Shown: positions 1 to 9,337 of the stretch, piece after piece | How positions within the stretch are numbered: the first letter of the stretch is position 1 | How the letters are laid out: each line of letters opens with the position of its first letter | Origin: Pedobacter insulae | Lineage (GTDB): Bacteria > Bacteroidota > Bacteroidia > Sphingobacteriales > Sphingobacteriaceae | DNA: 64,000 nucleotides | Assembly (NCBI RefSeq): GCF_900113525.1 | Contig: NZ_FOPP01000003.1 | Span: 310,001 to 374,000, forward strand | Direction: 5' to 3' | Translations under genes and position numbers: made by a program | The notes under the pieces: model-generated | The model's input: the letters and a program-made list of their open reading frames with translations, nothing else | What the model was told of the DNA's origin: nothing | Database searches by the model: none

Positions 1-1889
1 GTATGGAAATAATCTGATTTAGCTGCGTAAAGCGTTTTTATCCCAAAGGCACTATAAACCTTACGCGTTGCCTTACTGTGCCCAGCTTTTGCTTCAGGTA
101 TTTGTGTATTGCCAATTTTATTTGTTTTAACCTGGCTATACATTTCATTATCTGAGGCATAAATACGATCAGCAATTTTTCTAAAAACAGGACCCGAAAC
201 CAAGGCCCCATAATATTCGTTCTTAGGGTCATTAATTACCACAATCATGGAGTACTTTGGTTTTTCAGCCGGAAAATACCCTACAAAAGATGCCTGATAT
301 TGCTTTTTGGCTTTGTAACCTAAGTTATCATCGGCTACCTGTGCCGTTCCAGTTTTACCAGCAATTTTATACAATGGATTATGTACGGTTTGTCTTCCGC
401 TACCCTCTGTTACCACACCCTCAAGCATACTTTTTATTTTACTCAAAGTAACATCGGAACAAATTTTCTCATTAATTACCCTAGCCTTAAACTGCTCTAT
501 TGGATTGCCTAAGCGTCTAATTTCTTTTACAAAAATGGGAGCGACCATCTTTCCGTCGTTCGCTACAGCATTGTAAAGCGTTAGCATTTTTAAGGGAGTT
601 AATTGCATTTCATAACCATAGGCCATTTGAGGCAAGGTTAAAAATTTATGCCAGCTCTTGTTTGTTTTTGGACTTTTTACGGCAGGTTGAGCTTCGCCCT
701 CAATTTGAAGCTGCATCTTTTCGTTTAAGTGCCAATTGTACAAATGATCTGTAAATTTTGATTGGTTGTCGCCATAGTTACTATTTACCAAATAGGCAAT
801 CGCCGCATTCGATGATTGCTCGAAAGCTCTTTTGACAGTCACTCTTCCAATACTCCCATGAGAATCTCTGATAATATGTCTGCTACCCGGTACAGGATAA
901 TTCCCTGTTTCTACCATGGTATTGGTGTCAATTAATTTATCCTCCAAAAGCGCCATGTACGATGCCAGTTTAAATGTAGAACCTGGGTCTTGATTTCCCG
1001 CGATCGCATAGTTTAACTGTTCCTTATAAACGCCCTCTTCTACCTTGGTAAAGTTAGCAATAGCTCTTACCTCCCCAGAGGCAACGTCCATTACAATCAC
1101 CGCACCATGATGTGCTTTACTTTTAATTAACCCTTCTTCCAATGCGCTCTGGGCAACATCCTGCATTTTAATATCAATAGTGGAAATGATATCTGCCCCA
1201 TCTCTTGGTGCAATTTCTGCCTCATTATTTACAGGCCTCCAAACACCACCCGACATTCTTTCCATCAGCTGCTTTCCGCTTTCTCCATTGATGTATTCGC
1301 CATAGGCACCTTCCAGTCCAACCGGATTTTTAACATTTTCATTTGCATAACCAATAGTTCTAGCTGCTAATGATTTGAATGGGAGGATTCTCTTATTTTT
1401 CTGAATGGCCACTAAGCCCCCGTGTTTCCCAACATTGTATAAGGGAAAAGTTCTAACTATTTTTAAATCCTGATAGGAAACCTTGCGTTTAATTAACGCA
1501 TATCTGGAACGATTTTCTCTAGCTTTTCTTAAAAACCGGGAATAATCCTTCGCACTTTTGTCCTTAAAAAATGCAGCTAATTTCATGGCTAGCGAATCTA
1601 CTTTCGAATAAAAAACCTCTTTATCCTCTATTCCACCAGCAAGCATATCCATACGCAATTCATACTCAGGCACAGAAGTAGCGAGCAAACTCCCGTCATT
1701 GGAATAGATATTTCCTCTTGCAGCCGCAATATCAAACTCCTTTACGGAGAGACTATCGGCCATTGCACGCCATTTTGCTCCATTGACAAACTGAACATCG
1801 CCCAACTTTAACAATACAGCAAACGCAAGCAGTACGATCAGGCCAAAAGCCAAATACACTCTTAATAATATGTTCGCTCTAATGTTCAT
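1..1889 (-). CDS. ftsI: FtsI-like penicillin-binding protein (transpeptidase), 3' end cut by window edge
   Basis: Septal peptidoglycan transpeptidase that cross-links cell wall at the division site. I translated the reverse strand from ATG at 1887-1889 and it stays open to base 1, giving about 629 residues with the C-terminus missing. An N-terminal membrane anchor (about residues 7-27) is followed by a dimerisation region and a transpeptidase domain carrying all three catalytic motifs: S304-T-F-K307 (nucleophile Ser), S359-S-N361 and K512-T-G514. It starts in an ATGA overlap with the FtsL-like gene upstream, in the standard mraZ-rsmH-ftsL-ftsI order. A C-terminal PASTA domain is possible but lies outside the window. 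The class B PBP assignment is firm; ftsI rather than another class B PBP rests on the neighbours. Confidence 0.93.
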   Translation of the reverse strand, partial: MNIRANILLRVYLAFGLIVLLAFAVLLKLGDVQFVNGAKWRAMADSLSVKEFDIAAARGNIYSNDGSLLATSVPEYELRMDMLAGGIEDKEVFYSKVDSLAMKLAAFFKDKSAKDYSRFLRKARENRSRYALIKRKVSYQDLKIVRTFPLYNVGKHGGLVAIQKNKRILPFKSLAARTIGYANENVKNPVGLEGAYGEYINGESGKQLMERMSGGVWRPVNNEAEIAPRDGADIISTIDIKMQDVAQSALEEGLIKSKAHHGAVIVMDVASGEVRAIANFTKVEEGVYKEQLNYAIAGNQDPGSTFKLASYMALLEDKLIDTNTMVETGNYPVPGSRHIIRDSHGSIGRVTVKRAFEQSSNAAIAYLVNSNYGDNQSKFTDHLYNWHLNEKMQLQIEGEAQPAVKSPKTNKSWHKFLTLPQMAYGYEMQLTPLKMLTLYNAVANDGKMVAPIFVKEIRRLGNPIEQFKARVINEKICSDVTLSKIKSMLEGVVTEGSGRQTVHNPLYKIAGKTGTAQVADDNLGYKAKKQYQASFVGYFPAEKPKYSMIVVINDPKNEYYGALVSGPVFRKIADRIYASDNEMYSQVKTNKIGNTQIPEAKAGHSKATRKVYSAFGIKTLYAAKSDYFH

Positions 1890-2296
1890 CTATTCACTAC
1901 TATTTTCTTGGGAGGTTCAACTAACTCTTTAATCCCCAACGTATCTACTTTTTTTGCTACTTCGGTAAGTTTGCTCTTAAACATCAAATCCGCTTTGAGC
2001 GACTTAAACTCCCAGCTCAACTCCGTAACTTCCTTACTTAATTTATCTATTTTTCGAATGTTGGTTACCGCCATATGACTATTACCAATATAAATCATAA
2101 CCAAAACACAGATAAAAATCAAAAATGGAAGCATTTCCGTAGCAACTTCCTTGCTTACTACGCCCTCATTGAAAAACTTTCTTAAGAACACCATCATGCT
2201 TCCTTCAGGACTTTCTGGCTTCTGCTCTTCTTGTTCTTCAGCCTCCCGTAATTCAGCTTCCCTTTCCTCTATTTTCTTCTTGAATTGGTTATTCAT
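1886..2296 (-). CDS. ftsL: FtsL-like cell division protein
   Basis: Small bitopic division protein, 136 aa. A charged, Glu-rich cytoplasmic N-terminus (residues 1-30) precedes one transmembrane segment (about 56-72, PFLIFICVLVMIYIG). A short periplasmic part follows with heptad-like spacing (IRKIDKLSKEVTELSWEFKSL), consistent with the FtsL/FtsB coiled coil. FtsL is poorly conserved, so the name rests on size, topology and position between rsmH and ftsI. Both ends overlap their neighbours by 4 nt (ATGA), which indicates translational coupling. The acidic N-terminal extension is longer than in enterobacterial FtsL but looks ordinary for Bacteroidota. Confidence 0.8.
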   Translation of the reverse strand: MNNQFKKKIEEREAELREAEEQEEQKPESPEGSMMVFLRKFFNEGVVSKEVATEMLPFLIFICVLVMIYIGNSHMAVTNIRKIDKLSKEVTELSWEFKSLKADLMFKSKLTEVAKKVDTLGIKELVEPPKKIVVNR

Positions 2297-3198
2297 AACT
2301 TTTCTCCAATCCTTAATTTTGCACTTCTAGCCCTGCTATTTTTGGCTAATTCATCAGTGTCAGCAATAATTGCTTTTCGGTTGATAGCCTGCAACGGCTT
2401 TTGCTCATTTCCGAAAAAATCCTTTTCAACTTCACCTCTAAATTTTCCTTTTGCCAAAAAATTCTTCACCGGACGATCCTCTAACGAATGGTAGGACATA
2501 ACCACCAGCCGGCCTCCCGGATTTAGCACATCTGCCGTTTGTGTTAAAAAATCTTCTAAAACAGCTATCTCCGCATTAACTTCAATACGTAACGCCTGAA
2601 AAACCTGCGCCATATATTTATTTTCCTTACCTTTTGGAATATGAGCTGCGATAACCTTTTTGAAATCTGCCAGAGTCAAAATCGGTTTTTCCATGCGAGA
2701 TGTTGCTACCGTTTTAGCTAAGGATTTGGCATTTTTAACCTCTCCATAAATTCCAAAAATTTTATGCAATTTATCCTCTGCGTAGGTATTCAGCACCACA
2801 GCAGCAGTTAACGGACGTTGTTTATCCATCCTCATATCCAAATCTGCTTCAAACCTAGTCGAAAAACCTCTCGCTGGCTCATTAAACTGATGAGAGGAAA
2901 CTCCTAGATCAGCCAAAATTCCGTCCACTTTTTGATAACCTAACAAGCGGAGGTTGTTTTTAAGGTAACCGAAGTTCTGATCTACAAAAATGAAACGTGG
3001 ATCCTCTATTTTATTTTGCTGTGCATCTGGATCCTGATCAAAAGCGATCAGCACACCATCTTTTCCCAAACAATCAAGAATTGCTCTCGAGTGTCCCCCT
3101 CCACCAAACGTCACATCAACATATACACCCGCAGGCTTAATCGCTAAAGCTTCGATACACTCTTTTAACATCACCGGTACATGGTAATTATGCTCCAT
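2293..3198 (-). CDS. rsmH: 16S rRNA (cytosine(1402)-N(4))-methyltransferase RsmH
   Basis: SAM-dependent methyltransferase that modifies C1402 in the ribosomal P site. The protein begins MEHNYHVPVMLKECIEAL, the typical RsmH N-terminus. I chose the ATG at 3196-3198 over upstream in-frame starts at 3222 and 3204 because the family starts just before HxPVxL. SAM-binding motif DVTFGGGGHSRAIL and the hallmark YHSLEDRPVKNFL near the C-terminus are present. The length of 301 aa is normal. It overlaps the end of mraZ by 11 nt and ends in an ATGA overlap with ftsL. Confidence 0.95.
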   Translation of the reverse strand: MEHNYHVPVMLKECIEALAIKPAGVYVDVTFGGGGHSRAILDCLGKDGVLIAFDQDPDAQQNKIEDPRFIFVDQNFGYLKNNLRLLGYQKVDGILADLGVSSHQFNEPARGFSTRFEADLDMRMDKQRPLTAAVVLNTYAEDKLHKIFGIYGEVKNAKSLAKTVATSRMEKPILTLADFKKVIAAHIPKGKENKYMAQVFQALRIEVNAEIAVLEDFLTQTADVLNPGGRLVVMSYHSLEDRPVKNFLAKGKFRGEVEKDFFGNEQKPLQAINRKAIIADTDELAKNSRARSAKLRIGEKL

Positions 3199-3658
3199 CC
3201 TCATCCCTCCTATTTTTACCACCCATTACTTCTTCCGCAAGATTTGCAAAATTTTCAGGCTCATTATCCAATAAACTGTCGTAAGCAGCTTTCGACCAAA
3301 CTTCGATTTTATCAAATTGACAAGCTAAAACCACTTCGCCTTCAATACCCGCAAACTCCATTAAAGACTTTGGCAACAAAACCCGCCCGGCCGCATCTAC
3401 ATTTAACTCGGTAGCACCACGCGTAAAAAAACGAATAAACTCCCTTGTTTTCTTCTCGTACTGATTTAACTTACTTAATTCGGATACGATGCCTTCCCAA
3501 ACTTTTTTAGGATAAATAACCAGGTGTTTCTCGAAACCACGGTTGATGACAAGACCATCAGCCTCCACATTAGGCAATTGTTTTTTCAGACTCGAAGGCA
3601 CCATCAGGCGTCCCTTCGCATCTAACTTACAATCAAATTCTCCTAATAGCTGTATCAT
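3188..3658 (-). CDS. mraZ: MraZ transcriptional regulator
   Basis: DNA-binding regulator of the division and cell wall cluster, 156 aa, forming ring-shaped oligomers in known cases. Two SpoVT/AbrB-type half-domains are visible: DAKGRLMVPSSL (about residues 13-24) and DAAGRVLLPKSL (about 88-99). It is first in the operon, and its own operator boxes lie directly upstream. ATG at 3656-3658 is preceded by AGGTGG, which can act as ribosome binding site and also carries a fourth GTGG box core, so MraZ binding there could in principle touch translation or elongation too. Confidence 0.95.
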   Translation of the reverse strand: MIQLLGEFDCKLDAKGRLMVPSSLKKQLPNVEADGLVINRGFEKHLVIYPKKVWEGIVSELSKLNQYEKKTREFIRFFTRGATELNVDAAGRVLLPKSLMEFAGIEGEVVLACQFDKIEVWSKAAYDSLLDNEPENFANLAEEVMGGKNRRDEDGA

Positions 3659-3661
3659 TTT

Positions 3662-3728
3662 ACCACCTACACAATTTATGTAGTGTAAAAATAAATACTT
3701 CTACCACAATTTACCACTTCTTACCACA
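3662..3728 (-). promoter_or_regulatory. MraZ-box operator: three GTGG direct repeats at 10-bp period plus a fourth near the start codon
   Basis: Read on the minus strand, GTGGTAAGAA, GTGGTAAATT and GTGGTAGAAG follow one another without gaps; the plus-strand CCAC cores are at 3724-3727, 3714-3717 and 3704-3707. A fourth CCAC lies at 3663-3666, next to the mraZ start. MraZ is known to bind tandem GTGG-type repeats with 10-bp spacing upstream of its own gene. I could not place a convincing -33/-7 promoter here. Confidence 0.85.
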
Positions 3729-4048
3729 AAAAAGTTTTCAACATCCGATAAATGCCTTTACGCTTCTCTTTTTTGGCATTTTTAGCTGATTCAGAGTAGC
3801 ATATAAAATTAAATTGTAGTCAGTTTCTTGATGTTTTTGCTTATTTTTACCCTACATTAAAGGATTAGGATTGCTTTATTTTCACTTTTGGCGGCGCAAA
3901 CTGCCCGGTAGAAATAAAATATTTCAAATTTTAAAGTCAATAAGCCTTACGCATTAAGAGTTTAAGATCTGTTCGACTGTCGTCTATAACCGCTCGCAAG
4001 AAAGCCTGCATAAGTTGTGCCATAGCGCTGGATTCACTGTGCATCTAG

Positions 4049-4103
4049 GCACGGCTTATGCACAGCCAATGCACGGCTGATGCACGGCTAACGCACGGCT
4101 GTA
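4049..4103. repeat. 11-bp tandem repeat, five copies (GCACGGCT core)
   Basis: Five copies of an 11-nt unit (GCACGGCTnAn, second copy GCACAGCC) begin at 4049, 4060, 4071, 4082 and 4093. The period is close to one helical turn. They sit in the 490-bp non-coding stretch between mraZ and pgk (3729-4215). The rest of this stretch holds AT-rich sequence without a believable gene and the terminator at 4152-4190. No function is known to me. Confidence 0.9.
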
Positions 4104-4151
4104 TTAAACGAGTATCGAAGGAATATACCGTTTGTATAGGCAGTATAGCAA

Positions 4152-4190
4152 AATGCTCCCACCCGACAAGCTTAAGTCGGCGGGAGCATT
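4152..4190 (-). terminator. Rho-independent terminator after pgk
   Basis: A long hairpin: AATGCTCCC...CGAC pairs with GTCG...GGGAGCATT around an AAGCTTAA loop. On the minus strand it lies 25 nt after the pgk stop and is followed by TTTTGC. The stem is A/T-flanked on both sides, so it could work in both directions. Confidence 0.85.
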
Positions 4191-4215
4191 TATATTTTAG
4201 CTCATTAATGTGTTC

Positions 4216-5406
4216 TTATTCTTGGATTGCTTTTACACCTGGCAACTCTTTACCTTCCATATATTCGAGCAATGCTCCTCCACCAGTTGAAACATAACTA
4301 ACAGCGTCTTCCATGCCAAATTTTGCGATTGCCGCAGCCGAATCACCACCTCCAATTAGCGAAAAAGCACTATTTTTCGTAGCTTCAACTACTGCTTCTG
4401 CAATAGCCCTAGTTCCGTGTTCAAAATTTTCCATTTCAAAAACACCCATCGGACCGTTCCATAATAATGTTTTCGAGTTTTTTATCACCTCAGCAAATAA
4501 CGCGATTGTTTTCGGACCGATGTCCAAGCCCATCCAGTTGTCTGGGATTTCCCCACTATCTACACTGTCTTTATTTGCATTGTTATCAAATTTATCAGCA
4601 ATTACCGTATCTACCGGAAGTACTAAATTAACGCCTTTCGCTTTAGCCTTTTCCAATAATTCTAAACACAAAGCCATTCTATCTTCTTCCAGCAAGGAAG
4701 TTCCAATTTTTCCACCTTGTGCTTTTGCGAAAGTATAAGCCATTCCGCCACCTATAATTAAGTTGTCAACCTTTTCTAATAAGCTTTCGATTAATAAAAT
4801 CTTATCTGATACTTTGGCGCCACCCATAATCGCTGTAAATGGCTTTTTTGCACCGTGGTTAACTTTCTCAGCATTTTTAAGTTCTTCGCCCATTAGAAAG
4901 CCAAAATATTTAGCTCCTTTAAAAAATTGAGCAACAATTGTTGTTGACGCATGTGCGCGATGAGCGGTTCCAAATGCGTCATTCACATAAACATCTCCTA
5001 ACTTCGATAATGCTTCTGCAAATTGGACATCTCCTTCTTCTTCCTCCTCATGAAAGCGAAGATTTTCCAATAACAGCACATCACCCGGAAATAAATTTCT
5101 AGCCTTCTTCTCTGCATCTTCACCAACACAATCTTCTGCAAATTTCACAGTTAAGTCGAGCATTCTCGATAAATCTCCTAAGATATGCTTTAAGGAATAT
5201 TTCTGATCAGGGCCACCTTTAGGGCGACCTAAATGCGACATTAAAATTACTGACCCCCCGTCTTTAAGCACTTTTTGGATGGTAGGCAGTGCGGCGCGCA
5301 TTCTCTTATCGTCCGTTATATTAAAGTCTTTATCCAATGGCACATTAAAATCTACCCGGATTAAGGCCTTTTTGTCTTTAAAATTATATTGGTCTACTGT
5401 GTTCAT
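4216..5406 (-). CDS. pgk: Phosphoglycerate kinase
   Basis: Glycolytic enzyme transferring phosphate from 1,3-bisphosphoglycerate to ADP, cytosolic. The 396 aa length is typical. Visible motifs: RVDFNVPLD near the N-terminus, [17 protein letters not shown] at the domain hinge and the nucleotide loop [16 protein letters not shown] near the C-terminus. The start overlaps the GNAT gene stop by 4 nt (ATGA), and gapA lies just upstream, so consecutive steps of lower glycolysis are coupled here. A strong terminator follows. Confidence 0.97.
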   Translation of the reverse strand: MNTVDQYNFKDKKALIRVDFNVPLDKDFNITDDKRMRAALPTIQKVLKDGGSVILMSHLGRPKGGPDQKYSLKHILGDLSRMLDLTVKFAEDCVGEDAEKKARNLFPGDVLLLENLRFHEEEEEGDVQFAEALSKLGDVYVNDAFGTAHRAHASTTIVAQFFKGAKYFGFLMGEELKNAEKVNHGAKKPFTAIMGGAKVSDKILLIESLLEKVDNLIIGGGMAYTFAKAQGGKIGTSLLEEDRMALCLELLEKAKAKGVNLVLPVDTVIADKFDNNANKDSVDSGEIPDNWMGLDIGPKTIALFAEVIKNSKTLLWNGPMGVFEMENFEHGTRAIAEAVVEATKNSAFSLIGGGDSAAAIAKFGMEDAVSYVSTGGGALLEYMEGKELPGVKAIQE

Positions 5407-5840
5407 ATTATATTTAAGTTTAGAATCATTTCATAATGTGGTCCAACATCTTCAATTTCAAATTCGGAAGATACCAGTTTAAATCCTTTTTTTTGATAAA
5501 ATTGAGTTGCACCGCTTCTTGCATTACACCATAAATAAGCTGCTTTTAACGCATTCAGCTCGCTGATCGCAAAATCCATTAATTTTGCACCATAACCCTT
5601 TCCTGCAAACTCGCTATCCGTTGCCATCCCGCGAAGTTGATAACCTAATCCCGCCCTATCTTGGTACTGTTTTGGAAAAAAAGATGCCACTGTCACAATC
5701 TGTTCGTTCATAAAGAAACCTAAATGAAAAGCACCATCTATATCGTCTGTAGGGAATAGACAATTTGCTAAAGGTGAATTATCCCTTAACATCTTGCTTC
5801 TCAGCGGCAAAGTTTCTTGCGAAGAAATATACTTAATCAT
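5403..5840 (-). CDS. GNAT family N-acetyltransferase
   Basis: 145 aa, single GNAT domain. The acetyl-CoA loop is [24 protein letters not shown] (about residues 68-91, with the [RQ]xxGxG/A-type turn GKGYG). [13 protein letters not shown] further on is the usual beta5-alpha4 region. The substrate is unknown. It sits between gapA and pgk, overlapping gapA by 8 nt and pgk by 4 nt, so it is co-translated with glycolytic enzymes. Whether it acetylates a protein, an amino acid or a sugar amine cannot be told from sequence. Confidence 0.88.
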   Translation of the reverse strand: MIKYISSQETLPLRSKMLRDNSPLANCLFPTDDIDGAFHLGFFMNEQIVTVASFFPKQYQDRAGLGYQLRGMATDSEFAGKGYGAKLMDFAISELNALKAAYLWCNARSGATQFYQKKGFKLVSSEFEIEDVGPHYEMILNLNII

Positions 5841-6828
5841 TTCTAAGAGCTATTTTTTCTACTAAATCTACCAATCTATTTGAATAACCCGATTCATTGT
5901 CATACCAGCCTACTACTTTTACCAAGTCACCAACTACCGAGGTAAGTTGCGCATCAAAGATACAAGAGTGAGGGTTATTTATAATATCAACGGAAACGAT
6001 CGGATCGATAGTATATTCAACAATTGAGCGCATCTTCCCTGCTGCTTCTTTTTTAAAAACCGCATTAATTTCTTCTATACTTGTTTTGTTTTTCAACGTA
6101 CAGGTAAAATCTGTAAGTGAACCATTTAAAACAGGCACACGAATTCCTGCACCTCCCAGTTTATCTGCTAAATGCGGGAAAATATGGGTAATCGCTTTTG
6201 CAGCACCTGTACTCGTAGGGATAATCGAGGAAGAAGCCGCTCGAGCGCGTCTTAAATCTTTATGAGGTGTGTCATGTAAACTTTGGTCGCCAGTAATCGA
6301 GTGAACAGTGGTAATATAACCATCTTTTATTCCCCAATTGTCATCCAAAATTTTAACCATGGGTGCAACATTGTTTGTTGTACAAGAGGCGTTTGAAAGA
6401 ATTTTGGCTTCCAAATCAATGATATCATCATTTACACCGATCACTACCATTGGAATTTCCTTATCACTTGCCGGAGCAGAAATGATAACCTGTTTTGCGC
6501 CAGCAGCCAAATGCATAGATGCGCCACTATAATTGGCAAATTTACCAGTAGCCTCAATAACGAGGTCAATATTTAAGTCTGTCCACGGCAATGCTGCAGG
6601 ATTGGCATTTGCTAAAACCTTAATTTTTTTACCGTCGATAATTAAATATTCTTCGTCGTGCAATACCTCACCTTTAAATTTGCCATGCACCGAATCGTAC
6701 TTAAAAAGATGCGCTAAAGTTGCTGGCGCTGTTAGATCATTAATAGCAACAATATTCAAATTGCGTTCAAGCGCAGTACGTAAAAAAGTACGGCCAATTC
6801 TGCCAAAACCGTTTATTGCGATGTTCAT
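5833..6828 (-). CDS. gapA: Glyceraldehyde-3-phosphate dehydrogenase, type I
   Basis: NAD(P)-dependent oxidation and phosphorylation of glyceraldehyde 3-phosphate. The 331 aa length is normal. The Rossmann motif INGFGRIGR is at residues 5-13, the catalytic Cys149 lies in SNASCTTNNVAP, and the C-terminus has WYDNESGYSNR. It lies 16 nt after the WecA-like gene and overlaps the GNAT gene by 8 nt. The run GT2-WecA-GapA-GNAT-Pgk has no visible terminator inside, so glycolysis and polymer initiation may share transcripts. Confidence 0.97.
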   Translation of the reverse strand: MNIAINGFGRIGRTFLRTALERNLNIVAINDLTAPATLAHLFKYDSVHGKFKGEVLHDEEYLIIDGKKIKVLANANPAALPWTDLNIDLVIEATGKFANYSGASMHLAAGAKQVIISAPASDKEIPMVVIGVNDDIIDLEAKILSNASCTTNNVAPMVKILDDNWGIKDGYITTVHSITGDQSLHDTPHKDLRRARAASSSIIPTSTGAAKAITHIFPHLADKLGGAGIRVPVLNGSLTDFTCTLKNKTSIEEINAVFKKEAAGKMRSIVEYTIDPIVSVDIINNPHSCIFDAQLTSVVGDLVKVVGWYDNESGYSNRLVDLVEKIALRND

Positions 6829-6844
6829 ATCGCAAAACTACGAT

Positions 6845-7975
6845 TTATAAATCGATGTTTTTACCCTTAAATGTATCTTTAAATAAGACATCCTTCAAGG
6901 CGTAAGCGGGGTCTTTCATTTTGCCCAAACTATAGGTTATCAAGGAATTAAACACAATACATATACCGATTAACAGCGAAATAAGTATAAAATTACCTAG
7001 GTTTTGAAGGGATACTGCTAAAAAAATCATACAGATATTGAACAGACCTAGACACCATAAGATTTTTTTTGTGCTGAATCCTAGCTGTTGTAACCGATGA
7101 TGCAGGTGGTTTCTATCGCCCATAAACGGAGATTTCCTATGAAGAATCCGGATAAAAAATATTCTCAATGAGTCAAATACAGGCACTAAAAGTACGGCGA
7201 CTGCAATGGCCGGAGCCGAGTAAAAATTGGGATTTGGAATAGTTCCAATTTTATTAAGTTCGATAAATTTAATGGCTAATATGATGGCTACCAAGCCGAT
7301 CAATAAAGCACCGGTGTCGCCCATGAAAATCTTTGCCGGCGAATAGTTGTACACTAGAAATCCTGCGATCGCACCCGTCATAGCAAACGCTATAAACGCA
7401 TAGGGTAGTTCATTTCCGATAGCAAAAAAGATCCCAAAACTAAGGGTAACAATGACTCCTATCGTTCCGGCCAGGCCGTCAATTCCGTCAATTAAATTAA
7501 ACGCATTGTTTACGAAAATAATCAATACCATAGAAAAGAGTCCACCCCAAAACACATTTACTTCCCATAAGAAAAATACACCGTACAAGCTACTAAGCCT
7601 AAAACCTCCCAGCACCACCAAAATAATTGCTACGATCATCTGTAAAAAGAATTTTGTGCCTGGATTTACGCCATATAGATCATCCTTCAGACCTAACCCG
7701 AATAAAATAATACAGGAGGTGATCAAAAAATTGGCCTTCTGGTAGTTTACCGTAGTGGCGAATAATAGTATAGTAATGGTGAAACTGCAAAATATCGCTA
7801 CCCCTCCTAGTCTAGAAATCTGAACACGGTGCGACTTTCGATGGCTTTCGGCACTATCGAACAATCGATACTTTAAAGCAATATGAATAATGGAAGGAAT
7901 ACCTGATACGGCAAGTAGGAAGGCCAGACCAATAATTGCAAAATAATAAAGTAAGTTTCCGGCTAATAATTCCAC
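6845..7975 (-). CDS. WecA/TagO-like undecaprenyl-phosphate sugar-1-phosphate transferase
   Basis: Integral membrane enzyme of the MraY/WecA family. It would move a HexNAc-1-phosphate from UDP-sugar to undecaprenyl phosphate, the first committed step of a lipid-linked glycan. 376 aa with about ten hydrophobic segments. Family motifs: GLKDDLYG, NAFNLIDGIDGLAG, NYSPAKIFMGDTGALLIG and the cytoplasmic DRNHLHHRLQQLG loop. The long EPS operon has no obvious initiating transferase of its own, so this gene is the best candidate to start that polymer. MraY itself is less likely because of the HHxxR-type loop and the location. Confidence 0.9.
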   Translation of the reverse strand: MELLAGNLLYYFAIIGLAFLLAVSGIPSIIHIALKYRLFDSAESHRKSHRVQISRLGGVAIFCSFTITILLFATTVNYQKANFLITSCIILFGLGLKDDLYGVNPGTKFFLQMIVAIILVVLGGFRLSSLYGVFFLWEVNVFWGGLFSMVLIIFVNNAFNLIDGIDGLAGTIGVIVTLSFGIFFAIGNELPYAFIAFAMTGAIAGFLVYNYSPAKIFMGDTGALLIGLVAIILAIKFIELNKIGTIPNPNFYSAPAIAVAVLLVPVFDSLRIFFIRILHRKSPFMGDRNHLHHRLQQLGFSTKKILWCLGLFNICMIFLAVSLQNLGNFILISLLIGICIVFNSLITYSLGKMKDPAYALKDVLFKDTFKGKNIDL

Positions 7976-8007
7976 TTGTATTTAAATTAAAATTTACGCT
8001 AAGTAAG

Positions 8008-8751
8008 TTATATAAATTGCTTTATCTTACTCAATTTTTTCAATATAATCGTTAAAAAAGCAAACGGTATATGATTTGATTTCAACGCTTTATAATCATT
8101 TATTAAGGCTTTGTATCGATGTTTCATAGAGGCATTGCTCATTCCACCTGTACGCATTCTAACGATCAATTTATCTAAAAATACGGCTTTAATATGATTT
8201 TTATATAAAAAACGAAGCATTAATTCATAATCCGCCGCACTATCAAAATTTAAAGAATAGTAACCGAGTTCTTCAAAAAGCGATCTTTTGACATAAAAAG
8301 TAGGATGGGCTGGCATCCATCCCAAAACAATGTCACTTTTTGTAAAGGGTTTAGCAATCCATTTTCTAACGATTTTGCTTGTGTTAATGGGATCTATATA
8401 ATTCAGATTTCCAAATAATGCATCTGGATCTTCGTTGGTAAAGCAATTCGCGATCGATTCAATTACATCTGGAGCGGCCAGCATGTCGTCTGCATTTAGT
8501 ATCCCAACTACCTCTCCAGTTGCGATCCTGATCCCTTTATTTAGGGCATCGTACATGCCTTCATCTTTTTCAGAGACAAAATGATCGATATGTGCTTTAT
8601 ATTTTTCAATAACTTCCAGACTACCGTCTTTAGAGCCGCCGTCGATCACAATATATTCAATTTCGGGGTAGGTTTGTTCAATTACAGATTTGATACAATC
8701 TTCTAAAAAGGCTTTGCCATTGTAAACTACCGTAATAATTGAAATTTTCAT
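8008..8751 (-). CDS. Glycosyltransferase family 2
   Basis: 247 aa cytosolic or membrane-associated sugar transferase with a GT-A fold: N-terminal MKISIITVVYNGKAFLEDCI, VIDGGSKDGS, and the DxD-type NADDML (about residues 92-97). It resembles the WcaA-like group acting on EPS. I used ATG at 8749-8751; an upstream TTG at 8757 adds only two residues. It lies between the small secreted protein gene (31 nt upstream) and the WecA-like gene (32 nt downstream). It is probably the second sugar transferase of the polymer begun by WecA. Confidence 0.9.
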   Translation of the reverse strand: MKISIITVVYNGKAFLEDCIKSVIEQTYPEIEYIVIDGGSKDGSLEVIEKYKAHIDHFVSEKDEGMYDALNKGIRIATGEVVGILNADDMLAAPDVIESIANCFTNEDPDALFGNLNYIDPINTSKIVRKWIAKPFTKSDIVLGWMPAHPTFYVKRSLFEELGYYSLNFDSAADYELMLRFLYKNHIKAVFLDKLIVRMRTGGMSNASMKHRYKALINDYKALKSNHIPFAFLTIILKKLSKIKQFI

Positions 8752-8782
8752 ACACAAATAAAAATGTAAGATACGGAAGCGA

Positions 8783-9310
8783 TTAGACTTCCGGGCACAT
8801 TAATCTATTTCGTATAAAGAAAGTACTTAATGCTCCAATCCCAACTATTACAACCCACACATAATCATCTAGTGGCACTGGGGTTTGATCGGTACTACAT
8901 TTACTGGTTTTCATATAAGAATATGACACATAGCTATCTGTTGAGATAGGCGGACCGCCTAAATAAGGGGAAATTACACATTGCTCGCCTAAATAGCTAA
9001 ATTCATTCTCCGCAGGGATAGGCACATTCGTCTTCGTATCGTAATCGTAATAACTACTCGCTGGATAGGAATTAATATAGCCACATCGATAACCTTGATA
9101 TTGATTGTGGCCATTCCCCCAATAAATAGGAATTTTTGCACCATTACTTTTATAATACTTAATGGGAGCCGTTCCGGTGTAAGCAGGGGCGGAACCTAAA
9201 TATTCGGTATAAACATAGCCTTGGCCAATTTTGCAACCAGTACCAGAGATATCAGCAGAGACCAGATAAGCGGGGAGCATTAATAAAATTAGGATCAGAA
9301 GTTTTCTCAT
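8783..9310 (-). CDS. Small secreted four-Cys protein with exosortase-type C-terminal signal (member A)
   Basis: 175 aa, no function known to me. A signal peptide (about residues 1-19) is followed by GC26KIG, three more cysteines (YRC, EQC, SKC) and a Tyr/Pro/Gly-rich body. The C-terminal module is VPLDDYV, 14 mostly hydrophobic residues, then FIRNR (module about residues 145-167). It aligns without gaps to the same module in four other proteins of this window. Unlike the others it has Val instead of Cys directly before Pro; its fourth Cys is eight residues earlier. The form (short motif, membrane helix, basic end) is that of an exosortase substrate. It precedes GT2 and WecA genes by 31 nt and may share their transcript. 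Confidence 0.85.
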   Translation of the reverse strand: MRKLLILILLMLPAYLVSADISGTGCKIGQGYVYTEYLGSAPAYTGTAPIKYYKSNGAKIPIYWGNGHNQYQGYRCGYINSYPASSYYDYDTKTNVPIPAENEFSYLGEQCVISPYLGGPPISTDSYVSYSYMKTSKCSTDQTPVPLDDYVWVVIVGIGALSTFFIRNRLMCPEV

Positions 9311-9337
9311 AGCAATAGCAAAGTATAGTCTTATCTA

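Noticed and set aside
38..232. 64-aa frame near the left edge
   Set aside because: Lies inside ftsI, in another reading frame of the same strand.
4058..4297. 79-aa open frame across the 11-bp repeat and terminator
   Set aside because: It runs through tandem repeat, terminator hairpin and the 3' end of pgk on the other strand; low-complexity product.
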